Shown here piece after piece: positions 12,393 through 23,414 of a DNA stretch of 64,000 bases (its first letter is position 1; the number at the start of each line of letters is the position of its first letter). This DNA comes from Takifugu bimaculatus (Eukaryota; Chordata; Actinopteri; Tetraodontiformes; Tetraodontidae), in contig CP034996.1 of NCBI GenBank assembly GCA_004026145.2, positions 11,089,282 through 11,153,281 on the forward strand, in the 5' to 3' direction. A program made the position numbers and the translations under genes. A model generated the notes under the pieces. The model searched no databases, was not told where the DNA came from, and saw nothing but the letters and a program-made list of their open reading frames with translations.

Positions 12393-12899
12393 TTTGTATC
12401 TGTGTGTGTGTGTGTGTGTGTGTGTGCAAGAGAAGAAGCCGCTGGTGTCATGTGCACCGCCCGTGTTCTGTTACGGGATGGATTAAAGTTTCAGAAGTTT
12501 CTAAAGAATTCCAAAATATACTTCTACACAAATTTATATTTACTAATGTTTGATATCAGGTTCTACCTCTGTTACAATTCCACAGGTCATAAGGTCAACA
12601 CGTCGGGCTGGGTGGTCAGAATATCTGTTGCTGATGATATTTTTCTGTCATGCAAGACTAAGACTGGATATTAGTATTTGGCTTGATTATTACCATTATT
12701 TTGTTCTACAGACTTGCAGCAGTCTGAACTTAACTCAGCAGCATTGGTAGGTCTCCCTAATATATCTTCAATTATTATTTAACACAATCTCAACTCTTCT
12801 AATATGATTTCTTTTCCTCAGGAGATACTTACCATGGTTACAGGTTATCAAGCTGATAGGTAGAAGCAAAAAGGCCAGCCCAACCTGTTGCGCTACCAT
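6984..12899 (-). CDS. vsig10l2: V-set and immunoglobulin domain-containing 10-like 2-type membrane protein (frame broken at three points)
   Basis: Eleven coding exons: 12833-12899 (signal peptide MVAQQVGLAFLLLPISLITC), 11990-12343 (Ig1), 11329-11605 (Ig2), 10850-11125 (Ig3), 10113-10376 (Ig4), 9772-10029 (Ig5), 9411-9701 (Ig6), 8796-9150 (fibronectin type III), 7515-7637 (membrane span, VVGAAIGGMLFAAVVTVLLL), 7222-7310 and 6984-7132 (cytoplasmic tail). All introns are phase 1, as usual for Ig genes. With three single-base corrections the chain is about 833 aa. Ig modules, the FN3 module and the position beside chek1, as in human 11q24, support VSIG10L2; other IgSF members such as vsig10l are possible. 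Expected to be a type I surface protein of unknown role. Breaks: one extra base near 11417 in Ig2, one extra G near 8888 in FN3, and one missing base at the 7310 exon start. The last intron probably starts with GC (GAG|GCAAGA). Confidence 0.75.
12358..12426. repeat. paired (CA)n and (TG)n microsatellites, inverted
   Basis: About 31 bases of CA repeat are followed after an 11-base spacer by about 27 bases of TG repeat, in the intron between the signal-peptide exon and Ig1 of vsig10l2. The two arms are complementary, so the tract can fold into a long hairpin. Confidence 0.9.
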
Positions 12900-14480
12900 G
12901 GTAACATGATGATCCTGATTCCAATATCCACTCCACTCAAACTATCTGGAAATGATGAAGAAAAATGCTGAAGGTTTAAGAGCACAAAGCCAGGCCTGCA
13001 TTCACCTGGGATGCTCCTGGTTCTTGTCCTCCCCGATCCACAAGTTTGGTGCACTGACTTCATTCAGCTGAGAGTAAGAAGGGACACTAAACTGATTTAA
13101 GCTCAATTATTCATGTCTTTTTCCTTTCTCTCTCTCTTTTCGCTCCATCTATGCATCCTTCTTTCTGCTGCAGGGTTAGAATAACTCATCTATTATACAA
13201 GACAGGCCTCTTTCTGACACATACACCAGAACATTCCTGTACACTTGCCATACATGTTTCTCTGCAATAAACAATCATAATCCCCCAGTTTAATCTCAAG
13301 CCTTTTCCTCCTCACTTCCAGCTGCAGTGCAGAATAACAGATTATCCATACAAATGAAAGGATCTTGAAAAATAAAAGGCTAAAAATCAAACTTTTACCA
13401 GGATAACTTTATGATAATTATTAATGAAATGGGGATTAGAATCCAAAAATCTGGACACACTGCATGGAGAGAGGAGGATAACCCAGCCACAGGTTCCTTT
13501 AAACAGACCTTATGGTTTATAAGAGGAAGGACGAAGGATGAAAGTAAGGCAGTTCCACAAATGAGTAATCGGAGATGGGTGTCATGAATGAATGCAGGGC
13601 AGAGATCAGTTTCCCCACACTGGATAAGATGAGAAGCGACGGACATCGCCGCCGCTCCAGCACATAAATGCAAAACTAAAATATGAACGAATAAACCATC
13701 TTCTTACTAAAAGACAGAATCCATTAACTTCTGGAGAGGAACTAAAATTTAACAGAGGGTGGCAAAATCTAACCAGCTCTCTGTGTATTCCAAGCACACA
13801 CGTGAATGTGCATTAATGAGTGCTTTAATTGTTGATACATGTTTACATGTGTTTTATTCAAATGCTAAAAATGCAAGGCTCATCCAACAACCAGTGTCAA
13901 TGAATGCTAAAAACGACAAATATCACAGATACACATCAATATCATGAATCCAACAAACCATCTTCAGTAAATAAAAATGTGTTTTCTTTGCAAAGAAAAA
14001 CATATATGATATAAAATACAACCACAATAAAAGCTTTATATACAGAGGAGGAAATGAAACCACAAGTTGAGTGCAGGCTGCTCATCAGACAGGATAAAAA
14101 GAACGGGCCATACAGATTATGAAGGACACTCTTTTTTAACTTTCTTTTTCATAGAAAATGATATCATAAAGGATAAAATAAAGGGTCAACCACATCAGAC
14201 AACCAAACATTAAGATGTAATCCTATTTTGTTGACAATATTCTTCTATAAAATGTAACTGAATTTAAAAAAAAAAAAAATTCCAATAAAAGTCAAATCAC
14301 CTTTAACTTGAAGGGATTTACTTTAGGAAAATTCCAGAAACAATTGCTGCATTGTCCTCATTGACCTGCAGAGCCATCCACAGTGCAGAGAGGCGGCCCG
14401 GTAGTCCACAGTTCTGCATCAACCTCAGAGGAAAGGTTTCGGGTTCAAATGGGGTTTAATCTGCTTGTTTTTTCCAAAGC
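12900..14480. other. intergenic region vsig10l2 / nectin1
   Basis: The 1.6 kb between the vsig10l2 start and the nectin1 stop is AT-rich. It should contain the vsig10l2 promoter and the nectin1 3' UTR (minus strand). No coding exon, RNA gene or known repeat could be recognised. Confidence 0.5.
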
Positions 14481-17400
14481 TCAGACGTACTGCTCTTTGG
14501 GGAAAGTGTACGCCGCCACTCCTGGCGGTGGGGAGGACAGGCCCTGCACCGAGGGGTATTTAAAGACGGCTGTGGTGTGTGACGGAGGAGAGTAGGTGTT
14601 TTTTGAGGAGGTGGTGGTGGTGGTGCTGCCCGTCGCTGTGGGTGGTTGCGAGTGGTAAGGGTGCTGGGGCAGAAACGAGAGGGGGGGGTTGATGGGGGGG
14701 GAGTAGGGCTCCGGGTAGTCATCCTTATTACAGGCCAGTCTGTAGCTCACGTAGTCCGCTGTGTTCGGAAGCTCTTCGTAAAAGCGTCCAGAATGCTGCA
14801 GCAGACAGAGAACTGTCACACGCATGGCAAACGTCCACACAACGCACATTCTACAGTAAAATTAACTCAAGTGATTCATTGCCCTGGTATAAAATACAAC
14901 GAATCTGGGGGCAACTGGGAGAAAACAGTTGCCATTTGACAAACCAGTGCCCACATTGTTTACATAGCAAGTGCACTTGTGCCTGCCCGAGTGCACGTGG
15001 GCGTGTTGGTCTTAAAAATGAGGCGTGGTCTAGCATTTTGGAGCATTGGAACTCGTGGGACAACTGGACGGGCACTCCACACATAATCCTGACGTGAAGT
15101 GTGTCACTATTATTTTAGTAAGGGTGCAGAAGAAACAGCACGACAACATTACTGGCATCAACAAAATCAAACTCTGAGTCTTCTTTCCCCTAAAGTTCTT
15201 TCCTGACTGCTTCAATCCCTCTAATCTGCAGATATGCAGGCAATGCCACGATCAGGGACTCTCAATCTGAAGAATGGAGTCATTCATTCTGTCGTGGCTC
15301 AGGTTACCTGGATATCATCTCCTGGTCGTTTCCTAATTGGCTGGGGGAGTTTTTTGGAGGGTGAATCCCTGCTGAGCAAAGATGAGAGGAAAGAGAAGAG
15401 GGATGAGGATGATATTAGAGGACATGCCAGCATCACTGCGGATGTAGAGGGAGTATACGTACGACGACTGCTTATTTCTGCTTCTTATCTTGAGGACCAG
15501 CACTGTGATGGTAATACCCATAAGCACCCCGGCGGCCAGTAATAAGGCGATAACGCTGATGACATCACCTGTGGCAATCTGTGGCAAGGGCTTTTCTGCA
15601 GAGGAAAGGAACAAGCAGCGACGCGGGGAGGGAAATGAGTGAGGGATTGTACGTTATCAACGCTGCCTGTCGATTCATTAACGATGACAGAAAAAAACCC
15701 ACCTATGACGCTGACCTCCACAGAGGCTGAGCGCGTGCCAATGCTATTGGTTGCGTCGCACACGTATGTACCCTGCAAGTCATACGTGAGCGGCCCTTTA
15801 AAGATGAGGACGTTGTCCCTAATCTCAGCGTTGCTCGGTATTGAGCCATTAATCCTGCAATGGTTTTAAAAAAAAATAATACAACTTTGGATTAAATCTG
15901 CAAACTAAATGAAATTGCATTACAATGATTAATAACATCTGAGTAATGCAGAACTCACAGTCTCCACTGATACAGAGAGACGGTGGGGTTGGCGTCAGCC
16001 TGGCAGCTCAACTGGACGTTTTCCCTATTGAGGTACCAATTTCCGTCGAACCCATCCACTGAAACATCTGGTTCATCTGGTGGAGACACAGGAAAGACTC
16101 TTTTGGAATCGGGCTGCCTCTGGCACATTCACGTGCTTTGCTGCTTACACTGAATATCCAGGGTGACGCTGTCGGTGAAGACCTCCTCGTTGTACGTGGT
16201 GACGCAGGTCAGCGTCTCCTTGTGTGTCTCTCTGCTGGGCACCAAGACGTAGTCGCTCTGCACCGTAAACGTCCCGTCAGAGTTCCGGTACTCTCTGGTG
16301 GTGGCTTCTCCAGGCACGCTCGTCTCCCACCTGTTTGTGCGGGGAGACAGAGTTGATGACGGGGGTGGACGCCATTAAGGGAGCGGCGATGCAAAAACAC
16401 ACACCTGAGGGCTGCAGGAGGCTTCCCATTGGCAGACACACAGGTGGCCACTGGCATTTTCAGATTGGACGATCGCGCCACTAACGTCGGCGTGGACAGA
16501 CTCATCTGAGTCGTTGGGCGAACTGACGGTTGAGAAAATCGGAGAAAAGAGCTAAATTTACTGCACAGTATTGCACATGCTTGTGCATCAGCACCACGGT
16601 GTTTATTTAAAGCGTATTTCTGAAGTAGCATTGGCCATTATTATCTACCCCACCGTAAACCGTGAGGTTGACGGTGTTCTCTCGGTTCCCCGCTGGGAAC
16701 GTGGTGTATTCGCAGATGTAGGTGGCCTCGTCGGACAGGCGCAGCGAAGAGAAAGAGATGGTGGTGTCTTCCAGATTCGGAGTCCGCCGCCTCACCGCGC
16801 CGTTCTTGAAGGCGACACGGTCCCTGTACGGCGGGGCCACTGACACACCCAGGGAGGGGTTGGCGATCGCCACGTTCTGCTTGCTGCCGTTGACCAGCTT
16901 CTGCCATGTTACCTTAACAAAACGGCGGTGGGATTTAAGGTAAGCTTGGTTGATTTTTGCTCATTGTGACGTCTAGTTGGAGAGTTAATTTGTAATATCC
17001 AGATTCTGACAAATGTACAGTGCTTAAAAACCATGAAGAAAAGATGATCATCATGGAGATGTTAATCTGAGGTACACATGTAGCCTTTCCTGGAACAAAG
17101 TTAATATTAATCAACTTAATGAGAGATTCATCTGCAAAGTTCTTGTTCTTGCTGAAGTTTAAGACTTCAAGTCTCAGATTTCTCTAGCATGATCGTCACC
17201 GACTTCTGGTTCCTTTGTTCAAATCATTTTAATATCAGAGTGTAGCTACAAAAAAAGCTGATTCCAAAGCTCCGTAAAAAGCTGCATTCATTTTTTTTTT
17301 AAAAAAGGCTTCCTGGTGTTTATGATTTTCAAATGAGAACTTTATAATTAACATGTTATTTGCTTTAAATGACAGTACAAACAAGAGAATTTGCTTCTGT

Positions 17401-20400
17401 GCATGACTGCATCTGTGCATGTGGAAATACCTGGGAGATTTTGACAGGCGGCGAGCTGTTGATGAACCGGCAGCGTAGATCAACCTTGGAGCCGACAAAC
17501 CCGGACTTCCCGTCATCCATATCCACAGTCTGGCCATTTATTCCTGGGACAGAATCAGAAATCAATTACAATTTAACCTTTTAAACATTTGCGAGGGCAC
17601 ATGTCAGCCGCATCACGTATGTTCTAAGCTCTTGACAATCGGCGCATCATGTTGAGCTGATAAAGTGAGCTGAGCCGTCAAAGGTGATCCACTGCAGCAG
17701 CGTAAGAGGTGAGCCCGGGTCAAAGGTCGCGGATTAGAGTGAGTTATAAATAAACGTGATTCGATTGGTCACAGTTCCCACTGACTTATTGATCCTTAAA
17801 CAAATCCACAGCTGAGACTCACCTCTTCGTGGCTGTACACGGGTCACGTGTTAGGGTTAGGGTTGGGTTAGGGTTACATGTGGGCACCACTGATGGGCTG
17901 GAAAGTATGTTTTCCTTCTTTGAGCACCATTTAGAGGGAAACACAAAAGAAAATGTCCCAAGATTCTGCATAATTTTTGGAATCCATAACTAGTTCCAAA
18001 GTGGGCTGTGATCCTCTCTCACTCCATCAAGATTAACTTTGATTTTGACGTAAAGCGCTCAGTGGTGTGTTTCCATTTGCAGAACCACAGAGACAGATCG
18101 AAGTAAAGCTGTGTGCGTTCACCTGCTCCGACACACACATTTATCAGCCACAAACCTCAGACCAGTCGAGCTCTGGACAGATATGGATCAGGAATATGTA
18201 GGTTTCAACTCAAACAGCTATAAATGCTGCTTCAAATGCACATGAGTCTGATTTTTGCATATCCTGTAGATGCTGAATATAGTATTGAACATTTTTATAT
18301 ACACAGACATACAACAGGATGAGATGCTTTGTACCGGCAGTTGCTTTTTGACTCCAGGAATGAATTTTAAATTGTTGTTCAGGTGGGAAAATATCAGTAA
18401 ATGTCATTTAAAGAGTAAGGTCTTGTTTGTTTGGTAAATCGCCCAGTATTTTAACAGTCTAGTCAAGGATTCATAAATTATTACACAATAACAAGACAGT
18501 TTCTAAGGCATACTTCATAAAGGTTTACAGCCCATGAATCAAAGAGAAGAAACAAATGGCAAATGTGGCATTAAAATGTCTTATTTGCTAGATATACACT
18601 TTTTTAATAAAAAAAACATGCCAGTTCCAACATTTTGTGTTCTTCCTGAGAAAATCCCCTCAGTATACATTTAGAACCTAATCATCTTGAGTTAATTCCA
18701 AACTGTCCCCACATTGTCACTAGCTTAACGCATAGAACTGTGATACAATAACAATGGAATCCTAAAGAGGTTGTTGTATTGTTTTTATGAGTTGGTGCAG
18801 CTCGTGTAATCCTCGTGTATTTGATATTGCCTCTATAAAAGGGTGCCACAGGTCGTTGCCGGTATTTTCATGGAATTCAGGATATTGATAAACCTTTCAG
18901 TTTTCTCATCACAAAAGCTTTTACAACCCCCCCCCCCCCCAGGCTACCAAAATATGTGTCCCTGAAAAATGTCCTGTTGTAACCATGGAGTAGTGCTTTG
19001 ACCCGTAAAGAGAATTCTGACAGCGCTGTGTCGGAGCTTCCTGAACAAACGCGCATTTCCTGCAGGGTTACAATACACAATCACCAACTTCCTGTGCTGC
19101 CAACTGGTAGCGTGACAGGAGTTCATATCAATGTAAAACACATGACATTTAGGGTCTGCTGGTTATCTATACGTTATACTTAAAGAAGTTAGATGTAATA
19201 TAGACCCTGTAGCAGCCGTTGGATACTTATCACATCCGGCAGGCAGGATATTGATAATATTGCTAAGTGCAATATTGCTAGCTTTCTACCTTCAATAGTC
19301 CAGGAGCACAAACAGATGAAGGCATCTGTTTTAAGCAAACAAGAGTGTAAGTTTTGATTTAAGATGGAAGACTACTAAAAGCCCCGACATTAGACATGAG
19401 TCTGTCTGTACATCCTGTAGTTGCTGACAGGCTTAGACTAAAGCCTGATGTGTGGTGTGACCCAGGGGTCAGTCCTGGTCCCGATCCCATTCTCTGTCTA
19501 ATTTCTTCCTTTCTTTAGTAACGTCTGTCATCACCAGCCGTCATATACAAGGATTTATTCCAATGATTACCGGTATGTGAAGTTTACCCAATCCCAAGAG
19601 GATTTCATCTTAGAAAAACACAATATTCTCTGCTTTGTTTCAAGAAATCTTTTGAGGTCCTTTTTAATAAAAAGGAAGCAGTGAAAGTCACCATAATTTA
19701 CCCTCATCACATTTTAGCCCCCGTCACAACTGGTGCCAACTAAAGCCCATAAATCTGCAGAAAGACAGGCTGACTTTATCCTTTTAATTTGTTTTACATC
19801 CCATGATAATCCCAAAATGTAAACAACTGAGTTCGTAGAATCACTAGTTAAGCTACCCAGAATGCATTAAGAAAGAAGTGTGCGTATGAGTGCAAATTAC
19901 CAGGATGAAAAATTAAATCCCCGCAGCAGTTGATGTTTTGTGTAGCATTCGAATACGAATCTGTTTAGTTTGCGTTACTGAATTTTTCTAATGTGCAACA
20001 TTCTCACAATGTAAAAAAAAAACCCTTGTATTCCCAGGAGTTTAGTATTCGCATTGCCCACATGCCTACTTGTGAATTGCTGTGTGTTTTTTGTGTTTGT
20101 GTGGGCCATGTGAACAAGGGAAAAGGCCAGCAGTGGGAGTAGATTACTACATTAGAATATTAAAATGCAATAGGTCAGTTTTTGGTCGGCTTGCTGCTAG
20201 AATGGCAGCGTACAACTCCACCAGGACTTTGCTCTGCTTTGTTACATCCTGGTCTATGAGGCGCATTGTATCGTCTCAGCATGTAAATGAAAATCCGTTA
20301 CAGGCACTTTTTCGGTCATGGGACGCGGGGTGACGACAGGGGTCATGCTCACAAATAACAATACTGCCATAATCACATACGGTGTGACTGAGAAAAGGAA

Positions 20401-23400
20401 AGTTCCCAAATTAAAGAAATGTTACTTTGCATCCTGTTATTTTTACCTTTCACTTGTGTCTGGGACTTAATCCCCTTCTCAGCTGAGCGTGTCTCTCTGT
20501 GAGACTCCCCCCCCCCTCACGCACACCCCCACCACTGCTGAGCTCATTAAGGGAGCTTCAGTGAAGCAAGTGCAGGAAAACCTCCCTGACACGGACGCAA
20601 AGTGTTATTATATCTCGCTGACCTCACATCTCCCCCTGAATGTGCCCATTCACATCTCCCCATTGTTCAGACGATGGGAAATGACCTCACCGGTCCTCAT
20701 GACCACAATCCCAAAACAGCAGCACGCAGGCAGGAGACAGCCATGGGAACGCCACAAAAACAATGGCAATATTGTTTCACGGTTAAATGTGCCACATGCA
20801 GCAGTGCAGCATGGAGTTGCCGTGTTTTCTGTCTATGTGTGTGTGGGTGGGGGGGAGGGGGGATGTCTGCTATCCTTCTCCATCTCAGTCATAAAAAAAC
20901 ATTCATTGTACCACCTGGCTTCTGCTGACTGAGTTCTGAGCTCAACCATTGTACGAAAGCTGACAGATTTTAATAATTTCCTGGACAGGTGCTATTTCCT
21001 GTTGCCCTGCAGGATCAACCCCCTCTTTTTGTGGTAAATCTACACCAGCGTAGACAAAAAAAAAAGCTAAGGTTCGAGACTCGAGTGAGAATTTGCATCA
21101 AAAGATGGCAAATCGCAGTTGCCCGGCTGAGATGTGAGCAAACAGCTTGGATGCTGGTGACAGAATGGAAGACGCGTGGGACGAATAACTGGCAGGGATC
21201 CGCATGTAGAGCCAGATTAAAAAGAAATGTTTTAGGGGAGTGGCGGCTATTGACAGGGATTTGAACCATGGATTACTCCATCCGTTAAATATGAAATGAA
21301 ACATGAAATTGTTGCGCAGACGTAGCAAAGACGCAATCAATTTAAACAACTGTGATAATAAACTGGAAGGTGAAGAGCACGTTGTGAAGCTGTTTACTGC
21401 GATGATCACGCGGTGCCGTAATGTTATGTGGATGAACAAGCCACAGCAGCGTAGAACCAGAGCGGTCCAGGCACAAAAAGAAAAAGCCTGAACTCAAGAT
21501 GAGAAGATGAAACAGAGAAGAGTGATTAACCCTTTAATCTGTAGAACATCAAATCTGTGATTGATCTGGGATTACGCAGTCTTTATCTCTGGCCTTGTAA
21601 CTTTTTCTGGTGTGAAACCTCACGCGAAACTGGAAAATAGTTGTTTTCCCTGATTGAGAGGTAGAAAATGCTCCTCCCATCATCATCTTTGATGGAGCTC
21701 TGTGGGCACGCACGGGTCCATGGGAGCGTGTTTGTGTGGGTGTGTAATCTCTGCAGGAGCATGGAGTGTGCACTTGGCTGTTGTTCAGTGGGCAGCTCAC
21801 GGGATTATGCTGACTGCTGCCGCAGCATCTGTAGTGTGGAGGGAATGAAAGAAGAGGAAAAACTCTTGAGAGGAAAAAATTCATAAGAAAAGAAAAGAGG
21901 AGTGAAGCTCTGAGAGTCAAAATGACGCAGGAATGAAAAGCCCAATCCTTAAAAAGGGAGATGCAGGGCGGGAAAAGGGGGAAGAGGCCAGACAAGCTGT
22001 GTTTACGCTGGATTATTTTTGGTGGGGTGGTGCCTGTGTGTTCCAGCTGTAGACGGTGGATTATCAGAAACGGCATGAGCCTGCCTCCGGCAGCCTTTTC
22101 TGTTTTTCACGAGAGGAGGAGTGAAAACTTTCAAGAGCAGAAGAAAAAACTGCCCATGGCGGGTCCCACCACCGTCCCGCTGAGGCCGGTGGTCGGCCAC
22201 CTGGACTGAAGCTGCAAAGTGGCCACATGGAAGTGTTGGCCTGACTTGGCAGCAATCAAGTTGCAGCAGCCCTGTGGCTCCCCGTGCGCCTCTAATCCAC
22301 CGCTCTGTCCTTCACCGTGACAATCCTAAACACATGTGACAGACTCACACTCAGTGGTGCGCCAGCACAGCCCTGATCAGCCTGGGGAGGGCTACAAAAG
22401 AGAAGAAACAATCAAAGCAGATGTTACATTAGCTTAACACATCCATATGTGTGCACGATCGCGTTCATGCCATTGTGTAATGCAGGATGTGTACGCCACA
22501 GGCCCCCCCCCTTCCCGTTTCTACGGACTCTGCTCTGATGATTGCCGGCCAGTTGACCCCAGCTTAGTGCGATCACACAGCTGCACCTGTTACAATGAGG
22601 CATGATTTCAAGTCCATTCATTCAAACACAAGTACAACATTGTAAAATATGAGGATCCGCAAGCGGACAGCCGCATGTCGGTGTGATTGTGCCAGCACAC
22701 CTGCTGAAATCACACAAGCGGAGCTGGACCGGCTGGTGCCGAACCCTTCCTACTTATTACATCCAGGGCCTGATTAATCTGAATGGATTTATCTCAGAGT
22801 GTCTTTAAAAACAGTTAAATGCAGGATTGTGTTGTTTGGCTCTGAGATCCGATGGTTATGTTCTGGGAGTTTGTTTAGTTTGGTTACCAGGGCAACGTCC
22901 ATATCTCCTTCAAAAACATTTGGAATGTCAAAATTTCACTTAAAACATCTTTCTATGGTACGAAAGTGACAAAATCCCAGTGGGTGCTTTAGCAGAGGGA
23001 TTCCGTGTGTACATGTATAAAACTATTTATGTTAGTATTTGCCAGAATTGGTGGGCAAAATATGGACTCAACTCATTATTTAAAGTGTGCCCCAGTGTCA
23101 ACTGCTACTTTAAACCAACCTTTTTATTGTTTCCAGGTTTTGATTTCAATGACAAAATGCTACGTAAATCGCCAAAGTAAGTTATTACAAAACTTGTTTT
23201 AACATTTGTAAGCAAGCATTAACATATTGATGCATGTACTCATATCTTGTTCAGTCAAAGAATAAACCCATAGATTTATTACCATTTCCACAAACAACAC
23301 CATGTTTCCTCTCGCTCTGTGTGACAAATATATTTTTCACCAGAAACCGCAGCTGAGCCTACCTGGAACGACGCAGGTTGCTGCCAGGATTATCCAAAAT

Positions 23401-23414
23401 CTAATGTTTTCCAT
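14481..23414 (-). CDS. nectin1: nectin-1-like cell adhesion molecule
   Basis: Nine exons join in phase to 481 aa: 23363-23414 (signal peptide MENIRFWIILAATCVVP), 17431-17543 and 16654-16912 (V-set domain), 16405-16522 and 16149-16330 (C2-1), 15959-16076 and 15703-15854 (C2-2), 15459-15595 (membrane span, VISVIALLLAAGVLMGITITVLVL) and 14481-14795 (tail). Hallmarks of nectin-1 are VKISQVTWQKLVNGSKQNVAI, split over two exons, then TFPAGNREN, SANGKPP, VLVPSRETHKETL and GFDGNWYLNRENVQL. Nectins are calcium-independent homo- and heterophilic adhesion proteins at adherens junctions that bind afadin through a C-terminal Glu/Ala-x-Tyr-Val motif; here the end is KEQYV, which keeps that pattern. The proline/serine/threonine-rich tail differs from the common EWYV tail, so it may be an alternative isoform or derived paralogue. 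If the 15459 splice is not used, reading runs on to a stop near 15340. Thy1 is the 5' neighbour, as in human. Confidence 0.88.
17851..17876 (+). repeat. interstitial telomere-like repeat
   Basis: Four tandem TTAGGG-type units (one shortened to TTGGG) occur inside the first intron of nectin1. They match the vertebrate telomere repeat and are far from any sign of a chromosome end. Confidence 0.8.
18927..18940 (+). repeat. poly(C) run
   Basis: An uninterrupted run of about 14 cytosines in the nectin1 first intron, a simple homopolymer with no assigned function. Its length may be imprecise in any assembly. Confidence 0.85.

Larger units (their letters stand above)
17544..23362 (-). other. nectin1: first intron of nectin1 (5.8 kb)
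   Basis: This is by far the longest intron of the window and separates the signal-peptide exon from the V-set exons. It contains an interstitial telomere-like repeat (17851-17876) and a C-run (18927-18940). No conserved coding exon was found on either strand; open frames are short and repeat-rich. Long first introns of this kind often hold enhancers, but none can be identified from the sequence. Confidence 0.7.

Noticed and set aside
20489..20932. A 147-residue open frame inside nectin1 intron 1
   Set aside because: Composition is driven by C-rich and G-rich simple sequence; overlapping frames are equally open and no domain is recognisable.
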